This document shows, piece by piece, positions 8,027-16,642 of a DNA stretch of 64,000 nt (position 1 is the first letter of the stretch; every line of letters starts with the position of its first letter). A program made the position numbers and the translations under genes. Below the pieces are notes generated by a model. That model had not been told where the DNA came from and ran no database searches. It saw nothing but the letters and a program-made list of their open reading frames with translations. The stretch covers positions 57,413 to 121,412 of the forward strand of contig JABSQZ010000021.1 in NCBI GenBank assembly GCA_013215505.1, written 5' to 3'. Source of the stretch: Oceanospirillaceae bacterium (GTDB taxonomy: Bacteria; Pseudomonadota; Gammaproteobacteria; Pseudomonadales; Balneatricaceae).

Positions 8027-10309
8027 ATGAGCTTGCAGCAAGAGTATTTGCGTTGCCAGTCGCAGGCGGCAGTTAAATCGCATCGCCAGTTATTGTGGCT
8101 CAGTGGCGAGCAATCTTGGTGTTACCGGCAACTGGCACAACTGGCAGTGCTGCTGCAGAATCAGCAATCGATTGCGGTTTTCGACCCCATTGCAGCGGCA
8201 AAATCTACTGATGTGGCAATACTCAACAGCCTTTGTCGGGCGCAAATAACAGTTAAAGAATGCCATAAATACTTGGGGTTTGAACATCAGAGTATAGTTT
8301 TTGACGGTTATAGTGGCTTTAACCCGGACAGTTTAGCGCAAATCAGTGGTACGTTAATTGCGTCAGGAGTACTGATATTAGTTACACCTGAGGTGGAAAG
8401 TTGGCAGGCCTGGGCCGATCCTGAACTAGACAAACTCTGGGTGCAACCCTATCAGATGGAAGATGTCAGCCGGCATTTTTTAACTTGGTTAAAGCTGAAT
8501 TTACTGCAAAATTCACAACTTTGTCGATACTCCCAAAATGACGACAGAGATAGAGTTGTCGATAGCTCTGCAGTTGCACAAAGCGACACTGAGGCCTTGC
8601 TCCCAATAACTCCCAGCTCCGCTGGCTTTCAGATCAATCCTTCGGCCCTTGAGCATCAGGGGCAGCTAGTGGCTGATATAAGAGCACATTTGAGTGCCAA
8701 TGGTTTGGCCCAGGCGGTGCTGATGGCAGACAGGGGTAGAGGCAAGTCAGCTCTGTTAGGTATGTTGGCAAAACAATTCGGCGCTGAAAAAACCATTTTT
8801 CTAACCGCTGCCGATGCTCTGGCGGTTCAACAAGTGCAAAAATTTTCCGGGTATGGCTTGGCCTATTACACCCCGGATAAGCTCCTCAGTAAGCATTTTA
8901 GTGTCCCACAGAACTCCTTATTGCTGATAGATGAGGCGGCAGCTATTAGTGTTGAAGTGCTATTGAAGCTGCTGAAAAAATTCCGCCAGTGTGTTTTTAG
9001 CAGCACGATGCAAGGTTACGAGGGCACCGGGCAGGGCTTTAAACTACGTTTTTTAGCGCAGCTGTTAAATTTCAGTAGTCACTGTAAGACTTTTACATTG
9101 TCGCAACCTATGCGCTGGGCTGCCGATGACCCGCTGGAAGGATGGCTGAATAAAGTGTTGCTACTGAAAGTGCAGAGCGATGAGGCAGTTTCCCACAGTA
9201 GTCCAGGCAATCTCGCTGCCCGGGAGTTGCCAAAGAATAGCCTGCAGGATAAGCAAAGTGATCTGACGATTAGCCAAGTGACCCCAGCGCAGTTAATCGC
9301 CAGTCCGGAAAAATTGCAGCAGCTGTTTAGCCTATTATCACAGGCACATTATCGTACTACTCCGGGTGATTTACGGATTATTCTCGACAGTCCCAATATG
9401 CATTTGTGGTTGGCCTGCATTGAACAGCAAATTGTGGCTGTGTGTCTGGTGGCCTCTGAGGGGGTTATCGAGCAGTTTGGCATAGACCAACAGCAGATGA
9501 ACGGCGAGCAGTTGGCCGTAGCAATGTATCAAGGACGCCGCAGGCCCAGGGGGAATTTGATTCCGCAAATGTTGATTGCCCAAGAGGGGGTACTGGAAGC
9601 TAAAAGGTTTAAGTTTGCCAGAGTGGTGCGCATAGCAACCTTGCACTCGGTGCGACGTACCGGTATTGCAGGGCAATTGCTGGAAAAAGTGCAGCAGTGG
9701 GGCACAGATAATCAGTATCAATATTTAGCGGCAAATTTTTCGCTGCAGCAAGATTTGATAAAATTCTGGCAGCAGCAAGGTTTCAGTTTTGTCAGGGTGG
9801 GTAATCAAAGGGACAAAATAACCGGCAGCTACAACGCCATGGTATTGAAAGCACTGCGCGTTGACAGTAAAATGTTAGATGCTTTAAAGGCTAGCTTTGG
9901 GCTCAGATTAGCCTTTCAAAAGCGCCGTATCTTTGCTCGAGAAACAGATCTGTCAATTCTGCAGGACTTGCCCGTCGAGCAGTCGGTGAGTAACACCGAT
10001 ACAGTTCAACTCAGAGGCTACATGGACTGGTGTAAACAGCAGTTGCGCTGTTTCGCCTATCACCAACGTCCCTTAGAGAGTGTTGGCTATTTGTATTTGC
10101 AATTGTTGCAACAATACCCGCAATGCACTCAGCAGCCAGTTTTGAACCAGGCAGAGAGATCCTTAATAGAAAATTATTTTTTCGACTTATTGCCCTTGCA
10201 GGAAATTTATTTGGCTCACAAGCTATCAGGATATCGGCAGTTCATTAAAAGGTTGCGGGCGATCAGCAGATTGCTGTTAGAACAACTTGTTAACAAAGTA
10301 GAAGATTGA
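8027..10309 (+). CDS. tmcA: tRNA(Met) cytidine acetyltransferase TmcA
   Basis: 760 residues with the full TmcA architecture: N-terminal DUF1726-type domain (about 1-150), RNA-helicase-like ATPase module with Walker A ADRGRGKSALLG (about 234-245) and Walker B LLIDEAAAIS (about 300), the SSTMQGYEGTGQGF motif, then a GNAT acetyltransferase domain with the acetyl-CoA loop VRRTGIAGQLLE (about 540-552), and a C-terminal tRNA-binding part. It makes N4-acetylcytidine at the wobble position of elongator tRNA-Met in the cytoplasm, using ATP and acetyl-CoA. GAGG lies 7 nt before the ATG. Its stop overlaps the leader of the DUF3820 gene, suggesting coupled translation. Confidence 0.95.
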   Translation: MSLQQEYLRCQSQAAVKSHRQLLWLSGEQSWCYRQLAQLAVLLQNQQSIAVFDPIAAAKSTDVAILNSLCRAQITVKECHKYLGFEHQSIVFDGYSGFNPDSLAQISGTLIASGVLILVTPEVESWQAWADPELDKLWVQPYQMEDVSRHFLTWLKLNLLQNSQLCRYSQNDDRDRVVDSSAVAQSDTEALLPITPSSAGFQINPSALEHQGQLVADIRAHLSANGLAQAVLMADRGRGKSALLGMLAKQFGAEKTIFLTAADALAVQQVQKFSGYGLAYYTPDKLLSKHFSVPQNSLLLIDEAAAISVEVLLKLLKKFRQCVFSSTMQGYEGTGQGFKLRFLAQLLNFSSHCKTFTLSQPMRWAADDPLEGWLNKVLLLKVQSDEAVSHSSPGNLAARELPKNSLQDKQSDLTISQVTPAQLIASPEKLQQLFSLLSQAHYRTTPGDLRIILDSPNMHLWLACIEQQIVAVCLVASEGVIEQFGIDQQQMNGEQLAVAMYQGRRRPRGNLIPQMLIAQEGVLEAKRFKFARVVRIATLHSVRRTGIAGQLLEKVQQWGTDNQYQYLAANFSLQQDLIKFWQQQGFSFVRVGNQRDKITGSYNAMVLKALRVDSKMLDALKASFGLRLAFQKRRIFARETDLSILQDLPVEQSVSNTDTVQLRGYMDWCKQQLRCFAYHQRPLESVGYLYLQLLQQYPQCTQQPVLNQAERSLIENYFFDLLPLQEIYLAHKLSGYRQFIKRLRAISRLLLEQLVNKVED

Positions 10310-10317
10310 GGCTGGCT

Positions 10318-10542
10318 ATGGAATTAAAACCTGAACATTTAAAAAAATTGGCCAATATGAAAATGCCCTTTGGTAAGTATGCCGGCAGAGTACTTGTTGA
10401 TCTGCCTGAACCCTATGTCTGTTGGTTCGAACGCAAAGGCTTCCCTAAAGGCGAATTGGGTGAACTATTAGCCACCTTATACGTGGTTAAACTAAACGGC
10501 TTGGAATCGCTGTTAACACCGCTTCGGAAGAGCAAATGGTAG
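10318..10542 (+). CDS. DUF3820 family small protein
   Basis: 74 residues from the ATG at 10318, chosen because GAGG (10308-10311) sits 6 nt before it; a TTG at 10306 overlapping the tmcA stop is less likely. The sequence KMPFGKYAGRVLVDLPEPYV followed by CWFERKGFPKGELG and LLATLYVVKLNGLESLL matches the DUF3820 pattern of small gammaproteobacterial proteins (some annotated as putative quorum-sensing-regulated). Cytoplasmic, no signal or membrane segment. Its function is unknown; coupling to tmcA is the only context. Confidence 0.8.
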   Translation: MELKPEHLKKLANMKMPFGKYAGRVLVDLPEPYVCWFERKGFPKGELGELLATLYVVKLNGLESLLTPLRKSKW

Positions 10543-10637
10543 AACATTCCCCATAACTCTCAGTAGATGTGGCCACTGGGCTGCAAGCATAAAACTAGCT
10601 GGCAGTTATTATGGCTTAGGGGACAACAGCGTTCGGC

Positions 10638-11969
10638 TTAACCCAATAACTTTTGTTCCATCTTAGTATTTCTCAGACGTCGCAATTTTTGTTTGAAATC
10701 AGTGGGACTTAACTGATGCTTGTTTAAAAGTTTGTAAAAATCAGTACGGTTTCTCTCCGCTATGCGGGCGGCGTGAGTGACATTTCCCTCAGTGACTTGC
10801 AATACTTTCATCAGGTAGTCACGCTCAAAATTAGCCCTGGCTTGATTAAACGACAGCATCGCCGAATCGTCATCGCAAATAACCCCGGCGATAAGCTTTT
10901 CTGAAATCACTGGACTGGTACTGTCAATGACGACTTGCTTAACCACATCTCCTAACTGTTGGATGTTGCCAGGCCAAGTGGCTTTAGCCAATAAATGCAA
11001 CGCTCCCGGAGAAATGTTTCGTACTTTTCTGTTGTATTTTAAACTGTGTTCAGCTAAAAAATGCCTCGCCAGTAGCGGAATATCTTCCACCCGGTCTCTC
11101 AGTGCAGGGATATCCAAAGTAATGATATTCAATAGGTAGAAGAGTTCTCTGTCGAAGTAGCCCTGTAGCATGATCTGTTCTAAATTGGATCTGGATGAAC
11201 AGATTATGCGCAAGTCACTGTCTGACTGAGGGGAGGCGGCAATAGCGCGCTGGCAGCTCTGTAATGCGGTCAGCAATGACTGTTGCAGTGGGGCTGCCAA
11301 TTTGCTGATATTGTCGAGAAAAATGGTCGCTTTAGTATCTTTATTGAGATTGTTTAATAACTGCTCATTGAGTTGATCTTCTTCCAACTTGGCGCAATCA
11401 ATATAGATGAAAGGTTTTTTGTCGTTGGCGGCAACAGAGTGAATTGCCTTGGCCAATAGTTTTTTGCCACAGCCTTTAGCGCCTTGTATAACAACGTTGA
11501 TATTAGATTCGGCGACATGGTGAGCCTGATCAAGCACTTTTTCCATTTGTCCGGTGCAGGTTAAGATACCACTCTTCCAGTCGGTATTATTGCGCCTTTT
11601 AATAGAGGTCAATGCACTGCGGGTTATCTCTGTTAATAATTTTAATTCCACAGGTTTGGCAATAAAGCCAAAGATGCCTCTTTGCGAAGTCACTAAAGCT
11701 TCAGCAAGGGCAGTGCTATTGGTGGAGATGAGTATCGGCAAGGATTGATATTGTGCCTGGGCTAATTTGTATAATTTATTACCATTGACTAAACTAAGTT
11801 GAAAATTAGTAATCAACAAATCAATTTTATTTTGCTGTAAAATCAGCAGTGCCTGGTCACCATCAGTAGTGCAAAATACCTCATAACTTTGCTCTATTAA
11901 CAAGTGTTTAACTTGTTCTAAATGCTCCCTATCTTCATCGGCTATAAGGATGGTGGTCTTGGTCATCAT
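10638..11969 (-). CDS. GlrR-like AAA+ regulator with degenerate receiver and no GAFTGA loop
   Basis: 443 residues in the order receiver (1-120), AAA+ (135-350), Fis-type HTH (about 385-430). In the receiver the acidic pair (Asp11/Asp13) and Lys105 are kept, but the phospho-acceptor position reads Asn55 (LLITNFQLS). In the AAA+ domain Walker A is GAKGCGKK (163-170) and Walker B TIFLDN (Glu replaced by Asn220). About 20 residues carrying GAFTGA, needed to contact sigma-54, are missing between DCAKLEEDQL and TKATIFLDN. RDRVEDIPLLARHFL, WPGNIQQL and the C-terminal AARIAERNRTDFYKLLNKH (like GlrR/QseF) are conserved. It probably still binds DNA but not as a classical phospho-controlled sigma-54 activator. 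Confidence 0.85.
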   Translation of the reverse strand: MMTKTTILIADEDREHLEQVKHLLIEQSYEVFCTTDGDQALLILQQNKIDLLITNFQLSLVNGNKLYKLAQAQYQSLPILISTNSTALAEALVTSQRGIFGFIAKPVELKLLTEITRSALTSIKRRNNTDWKSGILTCTGQMEKVLDQAHHVAESNINVVIQGAKGCGKKLLAKAIHSVAANDKKPFIYIDCAKLEEDQLNEQLLNNLNKDTKATIFLDNISKLAAPLQQSLLTALQSCQRAIAASPQSDSDLRIICSSRSNLEQIMLQGYFDRELFYLLNIITLDIPALRDRVEDIPLLARHFLAEHSLKYNRKVRNISPGALHLLAKATWPGNIQQLGDVVKQVVIDSTSPVISEKLIAGVICDDDSAMLSFNQARANFERDYLMKVLQVTEGNVTHAARIAERNRTDFYKLLNKHQLSPTDFKQKLRRLRNTKMEQKLLG

Positions 11970-12427
11970 AAATAGGGCACTCCATGTATAATACGCTTAC
12001 AATTAGATCCATCTTAATGCAACGTGCATTTCTTGAACAACGATGCAATTGTACGGCATTAGTCTGAACGTTAACCGACTCGTTTGTGTATGTAATATGA
12101 ATACTATTTATTACTGTATCTGATACCGACAGTTGGCTAATTAAATAGATTTTTTTGTTCCACTTGTCTCAATTATTGAGCGATAAAGTTAAGCTATTAG
12201 ACGATATTTTCAGGCAGATCAGACTTTTTATGTTTTCATAAATAGCTATTTTTTATACAGTTTGAACGCCTTGGCAGCACATTATTGGACAGGGGCTTTT
12301 TGTATAGTTGGGAAATTTTTTTTCGATTCATGCTTAGTAAAGATAACAGTTATTCATGATTTGCTGATTTTGTTATCTGTAACTATCTGAAATTAATGTG
12401 AATATTCTATAGGGCTATAAATAAGAC
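11970..12427. other. AT-rich 458-bp divergent gap with one inverted repeat
   Basis: No coding sequence is visible between the divergent GlrR-like and lipoprotein genes. AGATAACA (12341-12348) and TGTTATCT (12371-12378) form an inverted repeat about 50 bp before the lipoprotein start. The 10-mer TGTTATCTGT here recurs twice in the AT-rich leader of the chemoreceptor gene (38324 and 38425). Confidence 0.35.
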
Positions 12428-13399
12428 ATGAGATCTAGGTTATTTGGTTTACTACGTATATTGCTTGGCACTGTTGTTTTAGTGACTTTGGGCGGCTGCA
12501 TTTCAACGTTGAAGAGTTCAGCAGTGAGTGAAGATACATCCTTCAGTAAATTCTTGCGCGGTACGGTATATTTAGAAAATTCGGAATATAAAATTCGTCT
12601 CTGTGGGGCGAGCACAATTACAAAATTATTTGATCCTAATCAACAATTAATTTCACATTTTTCTCAAAAAGGTGATCTGCTGCCTACAATGTATCTGGAA
12701 TTGTCTGCCAGTGCTGTCCAAAGTCTTGATTGGCAAGTAGATAAGGTTTATTTTGCCGCGTTAAAGGCAACTGGCTGTGGGGCGGATGTCCAATCTCTGG
12801 AATACCTGGTTAAGGGCCAGAAGGGACTCTGGCAAGCGCGGGTGAGTGAAGACAAAGTACAGCTTAGCAAGCAAAATATATATTCTTTGTTAGAGTTTTT
12901 ATCTGTAGCGAATGTTAATAATAGTTGGCGTGGCGAGATGTTATTAGCCACTGGCAGAATGTATAAAATGCATCTAAAAATCATTCAGCAAGTGTGCATT
13001 GATAACCTGCAGCAATGGTATGCTTTAAGCGCCGAACTAAAGTTAAATGGTGAGTCTCTTATGGGTTGTGTACGCAAAGGGGACAGCCTGGAAGAGTTCC
13101 ACAGCGGCAGTTACAGTAATGCCTTAAGCGCAGGTGATGCTTTTATTGTGCTGAATTTAGAGTCTGATCACAGTGTTAGTCTAATTCTTGATTATCGTAA
13201 TGGTCACCCGATGATTGTCAGTAAAGGGCAGTGGAAAATGCACCCAGAGCAGATTCTGGAAGTTGCTCTTTTGTCGGAGGATATTGACCCTGAGCAGAGT
13301 GTTATGTTGTTTCAAGTGTTTAACAATAAAGAGCTTAGGTTAAAAGGTTTTTCGGAGTTACTAGGTAACAACGGTTTGAAATTGCTGCCTATTAAGTAG
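12428..13399 (+). CDS. Putative outer-membrane lipoprotein of unknown function
   Basis: 323 residues with a clear lipoprotein signal: positively charged start, hydrophobic stretch and lipobox LGGC with the lipidated Cys at residue 24. The mature part begins with FLRGTVYLENSEYKIRLCG, which resembles small domains of gammaproteobacterial envelope lipoproteins that rewrite copper-resistance/NlpE-like folds, and a related segment may recur further on; I cannot assign a family with confidence. No Lol-avoidance Asp at +2 (the residue after Cys is Ile), so outer-membrane sorting is expected. The ribosome site is weak. No operon partner: the downstream gene is convergent. Confidence 0.6.
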   Translation: MRSRLFGLLRILLGTVVLVTLGGCISTLKSSAVSEDTSFSKFLRGTVYLENSEYKIRLCGASTITKLFDPNQQLISHFSQKGDLLPTMYLELSASAVQSLDWQVDKVYFAALKATGCGADVQSLEYLVKGQKGLWQARVSEDKVQLSKQNIYSLLEFLSVANVNNSWRGEMLLATGRMYKMHLKIIQQVCIDNLQQWYALSAELKLNGESLMGCVRKGDSLEEFHSGSYSNALSAGDAFIVLNLESDHSVSLILDYRNGHPMIVSKGQWKMHPEQILEVALLSEDIDPEQSVMLFQVFNNKELRLKGFSELLGNNGLKLLPIK

Positions 13400-13405
13400 C
13401 CAGCA

Positions 13406-13533
13406 TGCGAACAGGCCAGGTGCGCCTGGGTATCCCCTTTGCCGTTCGCAGAGAAGATACTGAATATATTCGCATGCTCTTAGCAAAACTTCGAATCTGT
13501 CGGTTATTTCCTGTAAAAGGGCGAAGTGCAAAG
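13406..13533. repeat. Imperfect dispersed repeat, copy 1
   Basis: Shares GAAGATAC, CGCATG and GGCGAAGTGC in the same order and spacing with copy 2 at 14094-14200, on the other side of the J-like gene. An open frame across it reads REDTEYIRM; copy 2 reads SEDTGPIRM in the equivalent frame. No mobile gene is attached. Confidence 0.5.
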
Positions 13534-13571
13534 GACTTGCTTGCAGCTTTTCTAGGCTGAACTTTTCAATG

Positions 13572-14042
13572 TTAAATATTGCTCTTTTTAATTAAATGTT
13601 CGCGGGCTAAGTCAATTTTAGTCGCTTCAATATCGCTGACATCACCGCTACTTTTGAGCTCGCGTATTAATTTTCGGTGTGCTTGTACGATTTCTTCTCT
13701 ACTCGGGTCTAGCTCCAGACCGAGTATTTTCAGTGCTTGATCATCATTCATATTGATAGAACTGCGCACTACTTGTCTGGCACTGGAGCTGCCAGCCAAG
13801 AGCTTTATCAAAGGGATTAGTAGCTTGCCCAAGGCAAATTTTCGAAAAATGGCTAACAGCAGAACAGGAATTCCACTGAAAATAGGTAGTCTGCCTGTGA
13901 CTATGAGGATGATTAACAGCAATGCCAATACTATCAAAACACCTTTTAGGGCGGTAATACCTTGGCGCTGGCTGGCGTTCTTAAACCAGTAGATTATTGC
14001 GATCAGTGCAAAAACAAATAAAAAAATAAAAAATGGGTTCAT
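13572..14042 (-). CDS. Membrane-anchored J-domain-like protein lacking HPD
   Basis: 156 residues. Two or three membrane helices occupy 1-80 (IFLFVFALIAIIYWF, GVLIVLALLLIILIV and a third weak one). The C-terminus (about 95-156) aligns with J domains of membrane DnaJ-like proteins of alpha- and gammaproteobacteria: ALKILGLELDPSREEIVQAH, then RKLIRELKSSGDVSDIEATKIDLAREHLI. Position by position, the His-Pro-Asp loop that activates Hsp70 is Lys-Ser-Ser here. The fold call is by pattern only. It would sit in the inner membrane with the J-like part in the cytoplasm, probably without DnaK-stimulating activity. It is a single gene flanked by the two repeat copies. Confidence 0.65.
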   Translation of the reverse strand: MNPFFIFLFVFALIAIIYWFKNASQRQGITALKGVLIVLALLLIILIVTGRLPIFSGIPVLLLAIFRKFALGKLLIPLIKLLAGSSSARQVVRSSINMNDDQALKILGLELDPSREEIVQAHRKLIRELKSSGDVSDIEATKIDLAREHLIKKSNI

Positions 14043-14093
14043 AAATGGACTCTAATACAGTGGCTGAGTGACAATAGGCATTTTACCCGCCAC

Positions 14094-14200
14094 TAGGGAA
14101 CATTGGGCAATTGCGCTACCCCCGCTCAGAAGATACAGGACCTATCCGCATGTTCCTTAAACTGTTCCGAAGATCGGTAATCAGGCGAAGTGCCTCAGTG
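14094..14200. repeat. Imperfect dispersed repeat, copy 2
   Basis: Partner of the copy at 13406-13533, same orientation. The best-conserved core is 14124-14194 (CAGAAGATAC, CCGCATG, GGCGAAGTGC). It is shorter than copy 1 by about 11 bp before GGCGAAGTGC. The two bracket the J-like gene. Confidence 0.5.
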
Positions 14201-14339
14201 TACTTAAACTTAAGCGCTTAGGGTATAGCATTAGTTATTAAAAATTTGTAATAGCTGGGATTAATAGATAGAAATATTTGCAGTTTGCTGCAGGCGCTGT
14301 ACATAAAATCATAAAATTTACACTATTGGGGCAGTCTCT

Positions 14340-15374
14340 GTGTTTATAAAAACAATATTAATAACGGCTTTAGCACTGTTATTTTCATCTTACAGCAATG
14401 CGCAAAAACGCGTCGTCTCACTGGGGACCGGTGGTATTTCCGGTGTCTATTACCCCACTGGAGGCAGTATCTGTCGGATAGTTAATAAACCGGGGGCAGT
14501 ACATGGTATTCGCTGTGCACTAGAGGCTACGGATGGGTCGGTGTCTAATATCAACAGGGTACAACAGGGGCTTTTAGATGTCGGCATTGCCCAGTCAAAC
14601 TGGGTTTACCGTAGCTACAACTCCAGTGCTGTTCGATCAGTCAGCCTAAACCCGGCAGCGGTCATCTCCAGTAGCACTCGAGATAATATAGTACAGCAAA
14701 ATTCTGTAGCGATGGATGCAGATTCAGCTTCTTCGCTACGCACATTACTACTGCTTTATCGCGAATACTTCACCCTGATAGTGCCGAGCGATTCTGCCAT
14801 ATATAGTTTTGATGACATCAGAGGTAAGCGTATTAGTATCGGGCCGCAAGGTTCAGGTTCACATGCGACTATGGATGAATTGCTGCAGAAAAAAGGCTGG
14901 ACCCTGGCAGATTTTTCGCAAGTGCTAAATTTAGATACCGCCGAACAGGCGAGCGCGCTGTGCGAGGGGCGTATAGATGTAATGATCTATATTGTCGCTC
15001 ATCCATCGGCTATCGCCAGAGAGGCCACTGAAGATTGCGAGAGCCGGCTGATTTCTGTGCAGGGGACTGGCGTTGAGCAGTTATTGGCCGACAATTCCTA
15101 CTATCGCTGGGCCCAAATTCCCGCTGCTATCTATCGAGGCAATAATAAAGCCATTGACACTTTTGGGGTGAATGCGACGCTCTTTACCAGTAGCGCACTC
15201 TCTGAGCAGACGGCCTATTCGCTGGTTAAGTCAGTATTCGAAAATTTGCCTGAATTTAGAAGTTTTCACAAAGCTTTCAGTCAGTTAGAACCTGATGTCA
15301 TGCTTAAAGGTCCTTTCGCGGCCCCGTTACATAAAGGTGCTATTCGCTATTTTAAAGAGATAGGGCTTATGTGA
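14340..15374 (+). CDS. TAXI family TRAP solute-binding protein (orphan copy 1)
   Basis: 344 residues, GTG start, cleavable signal peptide ending near Ala21 (SSYSNA). The TAXI signature is strong: SLGTGGISGVYYPTGGSICR, DGSVSNINRVQQGLLDVGIAQS, IRGKRISIGPQGSGSH, LCEGRIDVMIYIVAHPS and a C-terminal MLKGPFAAPLHKGAIRYFKE. It binds a small solute, often a C4/C5 acid or glutamate-type ligand, in the periplasm. A tandem copy lies 200 bp downstream and no permease adjoins either copy. Between WVYRSYN and SLRTLLLLY it has an insert of about 35 low-complexity residues (about 100-135) absent from the transport-linked TAXI gene at 18884. That suggests a different ligand or a sensory role, which is inference. 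Confidence 0.9.
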   Translation: MFIKTILITALALLFSSYSNAQKRVVSLGTGGISGVYYPTGGSICRIVNKPGAVHGIRCALEATDGSVSNINRVQQGLLDVGIAQSNWVYRSYNSSAVRSVSLNPAAVISSSTRDNIVQQNSVAMDADSASSLRTLLLLYREYFTLIVPSDSAIYSFDDIRGKRISIGPQGSGSHATMDELLQKKGWTLADFSQVLNLDTAEQASALCEGRIDVMIYIVAHPSAIAREATEDCESRLISVQGTGVEQLLADNSYYRWAQIPAAIYRGNNKAIDTFGVNATLFTSSALSEQTAYSLVKSVFENLPEFRSFHKAFSQLEPDVMLKGPFAAPLHKGAIRYFKEIGLM

Positions 15375-15570
15375 TCTGTTGTTCTTTGTGGCTCCGTGCC
15401 AGCAATCGGCTCTGGGCTGTACTTATTGTTCGGATAGAGGCTGACTTGTGTCTATACCAATAGCGGGATAAAAAATGCTCTCAGCACCGATCACAGGGAT
15501 AGATTTATGTTGCGTAAGTTGTTCTAACAGTATAAATAGTATTTACAATTTATTCCTTTAGGCGGGTCTT

Positions 15571-16626
15571 GTGGTTATAAAAATAATATTACTGACGAGT
15601 TTGGCTGTGCTTTTTTCTACTTATAGCAACGCTGAAAAATTGGTTGTTTCACTCGGAACTGGAGGTATCACAGGGGTTTATTATCCGACTGGCGGCAGTA
15701 TTTGCCGGATAGTAAATAAACCTGGAGCAGTGCACGGTATTCGGTGTGCGTTAGAGGCGACTGATGGATCAGTGTCAAATATTGACCGGGTGCAGCGCGG
15801 TGCCCTGGATGTAGGCATTGCCCAGTCAAACTGGGTTTACCACAGCTACAATACCCGCCGCAACAACGCTGATATAGGCTCGCCCAGTACTGCTCAGAAG
15901 CAGCCAGCTAGCGAGACGCAAAAGCTTAGAGAGATTTCTGAAGCTGTAAATACCTCACTAGAACCGACAAACTCTGCAGCTTCACTGCGTACTTTATTAG
16001 TCCTTTATCCAGAATATTTCACCTTGATAGTGCCGCGCCATTCCTCTATTCGTAACTTTGATGATATTAAGGGCAAGCGCATCAGCATGGGTACCGCAGG
16101 TTCAAGTTTGCGTGCAACCATGGATGATTTGCTGTTGAAAAAAGGCTGGACTCAGGCTGATTTTAGTCAAGTGTTAAAGTTAGATGCCTCCGAACAGGCC
16201 AGTGCCCTGTGTCAGGGGCGGATCGATGTGATGATATATACTGTCGGGCACCCATCAGCAGCAGCTCGCGAGGCGACTGAAGATTGCGATAGCCGCCTGG
16301 TGGGGGTGCGAGGTCCTGAAATTGAGCAGTTGTTGGCGGAAAACTCCTATTATCGCTGGGCAAAAATCCCCGGCGCTATCTACCGGGGGAATATAAAATC
16401 TATTTCTACTTTCGGCGTCAATGCGACGCTATTTACCAGCACCGCACTCTCGGAGGAGACCGCTTATGCTCTGGTTAAGTCTCTATTAGAAAATTTGGCG
16501 GAGTTTAGAACTATGCATCCGGCTTTTACCCGACTAGACCCAGAATTAATGGTTAAAGGGCCTTTCGCCGCACCTCTACATAAAGGGGCAATCCGCTATT
16601 TTAAAGAGATAGGATTGCTACCCTGA
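15571..16626 (+). CDS. TAXI family TRAP solute-binding protein (orphan copy 2)
   Basis: 351 residues, GTG start, signal peptide ending near STYSNA. It is a clear tandem paralogue of the 14340 gene, nearly identical over GGSICRIVNKPGAVHGIRC and LEATDGSVSNI and again over the C-terminal third. The two differ most in the segment after WVYHSYN (about residues 91-130), where this copy carries NTRRNNADIGSPSTAQKQPA and a further low-complexity stretch. Otherwise the substitutions look conservative, so both are probably functional. The 3' end meets the sensor kinase gene at 16643 tail to tail. Confidence 0.9.
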   Translation: MVIKIILLTSLAVLFSTYSNAEKLVVSLGTGGITGVYYPTGGSICRIVNKPGAVHGIRCALEATDGSVSNIDRVQRGALDVGIAQSNWVYHSYNTRRNNADIGSPSTAQKQPASETQKLREISEAVNTSLEPTNSAASLRTLLVLYPEYFTLIVPRHSSIRNFDDIKGKRISMGTAGSSLRATMDDLLLKKGWTQADFSQVLKLDASEQASALCQGRIDVMIYTVGHPSAAAREATEDCDSRLVGVRGPEIEQLLAENSYYRWAKIPGAIYRGNIKSISTFGVNATLFTSTALSEETAYALVKSLLENLAEFRTMHPAFTRLDPELMVKGPFAAPLHKGAIRYFKEIGLLP

Positions 16627-16642
16627 TATGCATGCATAGCCT

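Noticed and set aside
13406..13561. Open frame of about 51 codons over repeat copy 1
   Set aside because: No ribosome site, and the second copy keeps only part of the frame; better described as a repeat.
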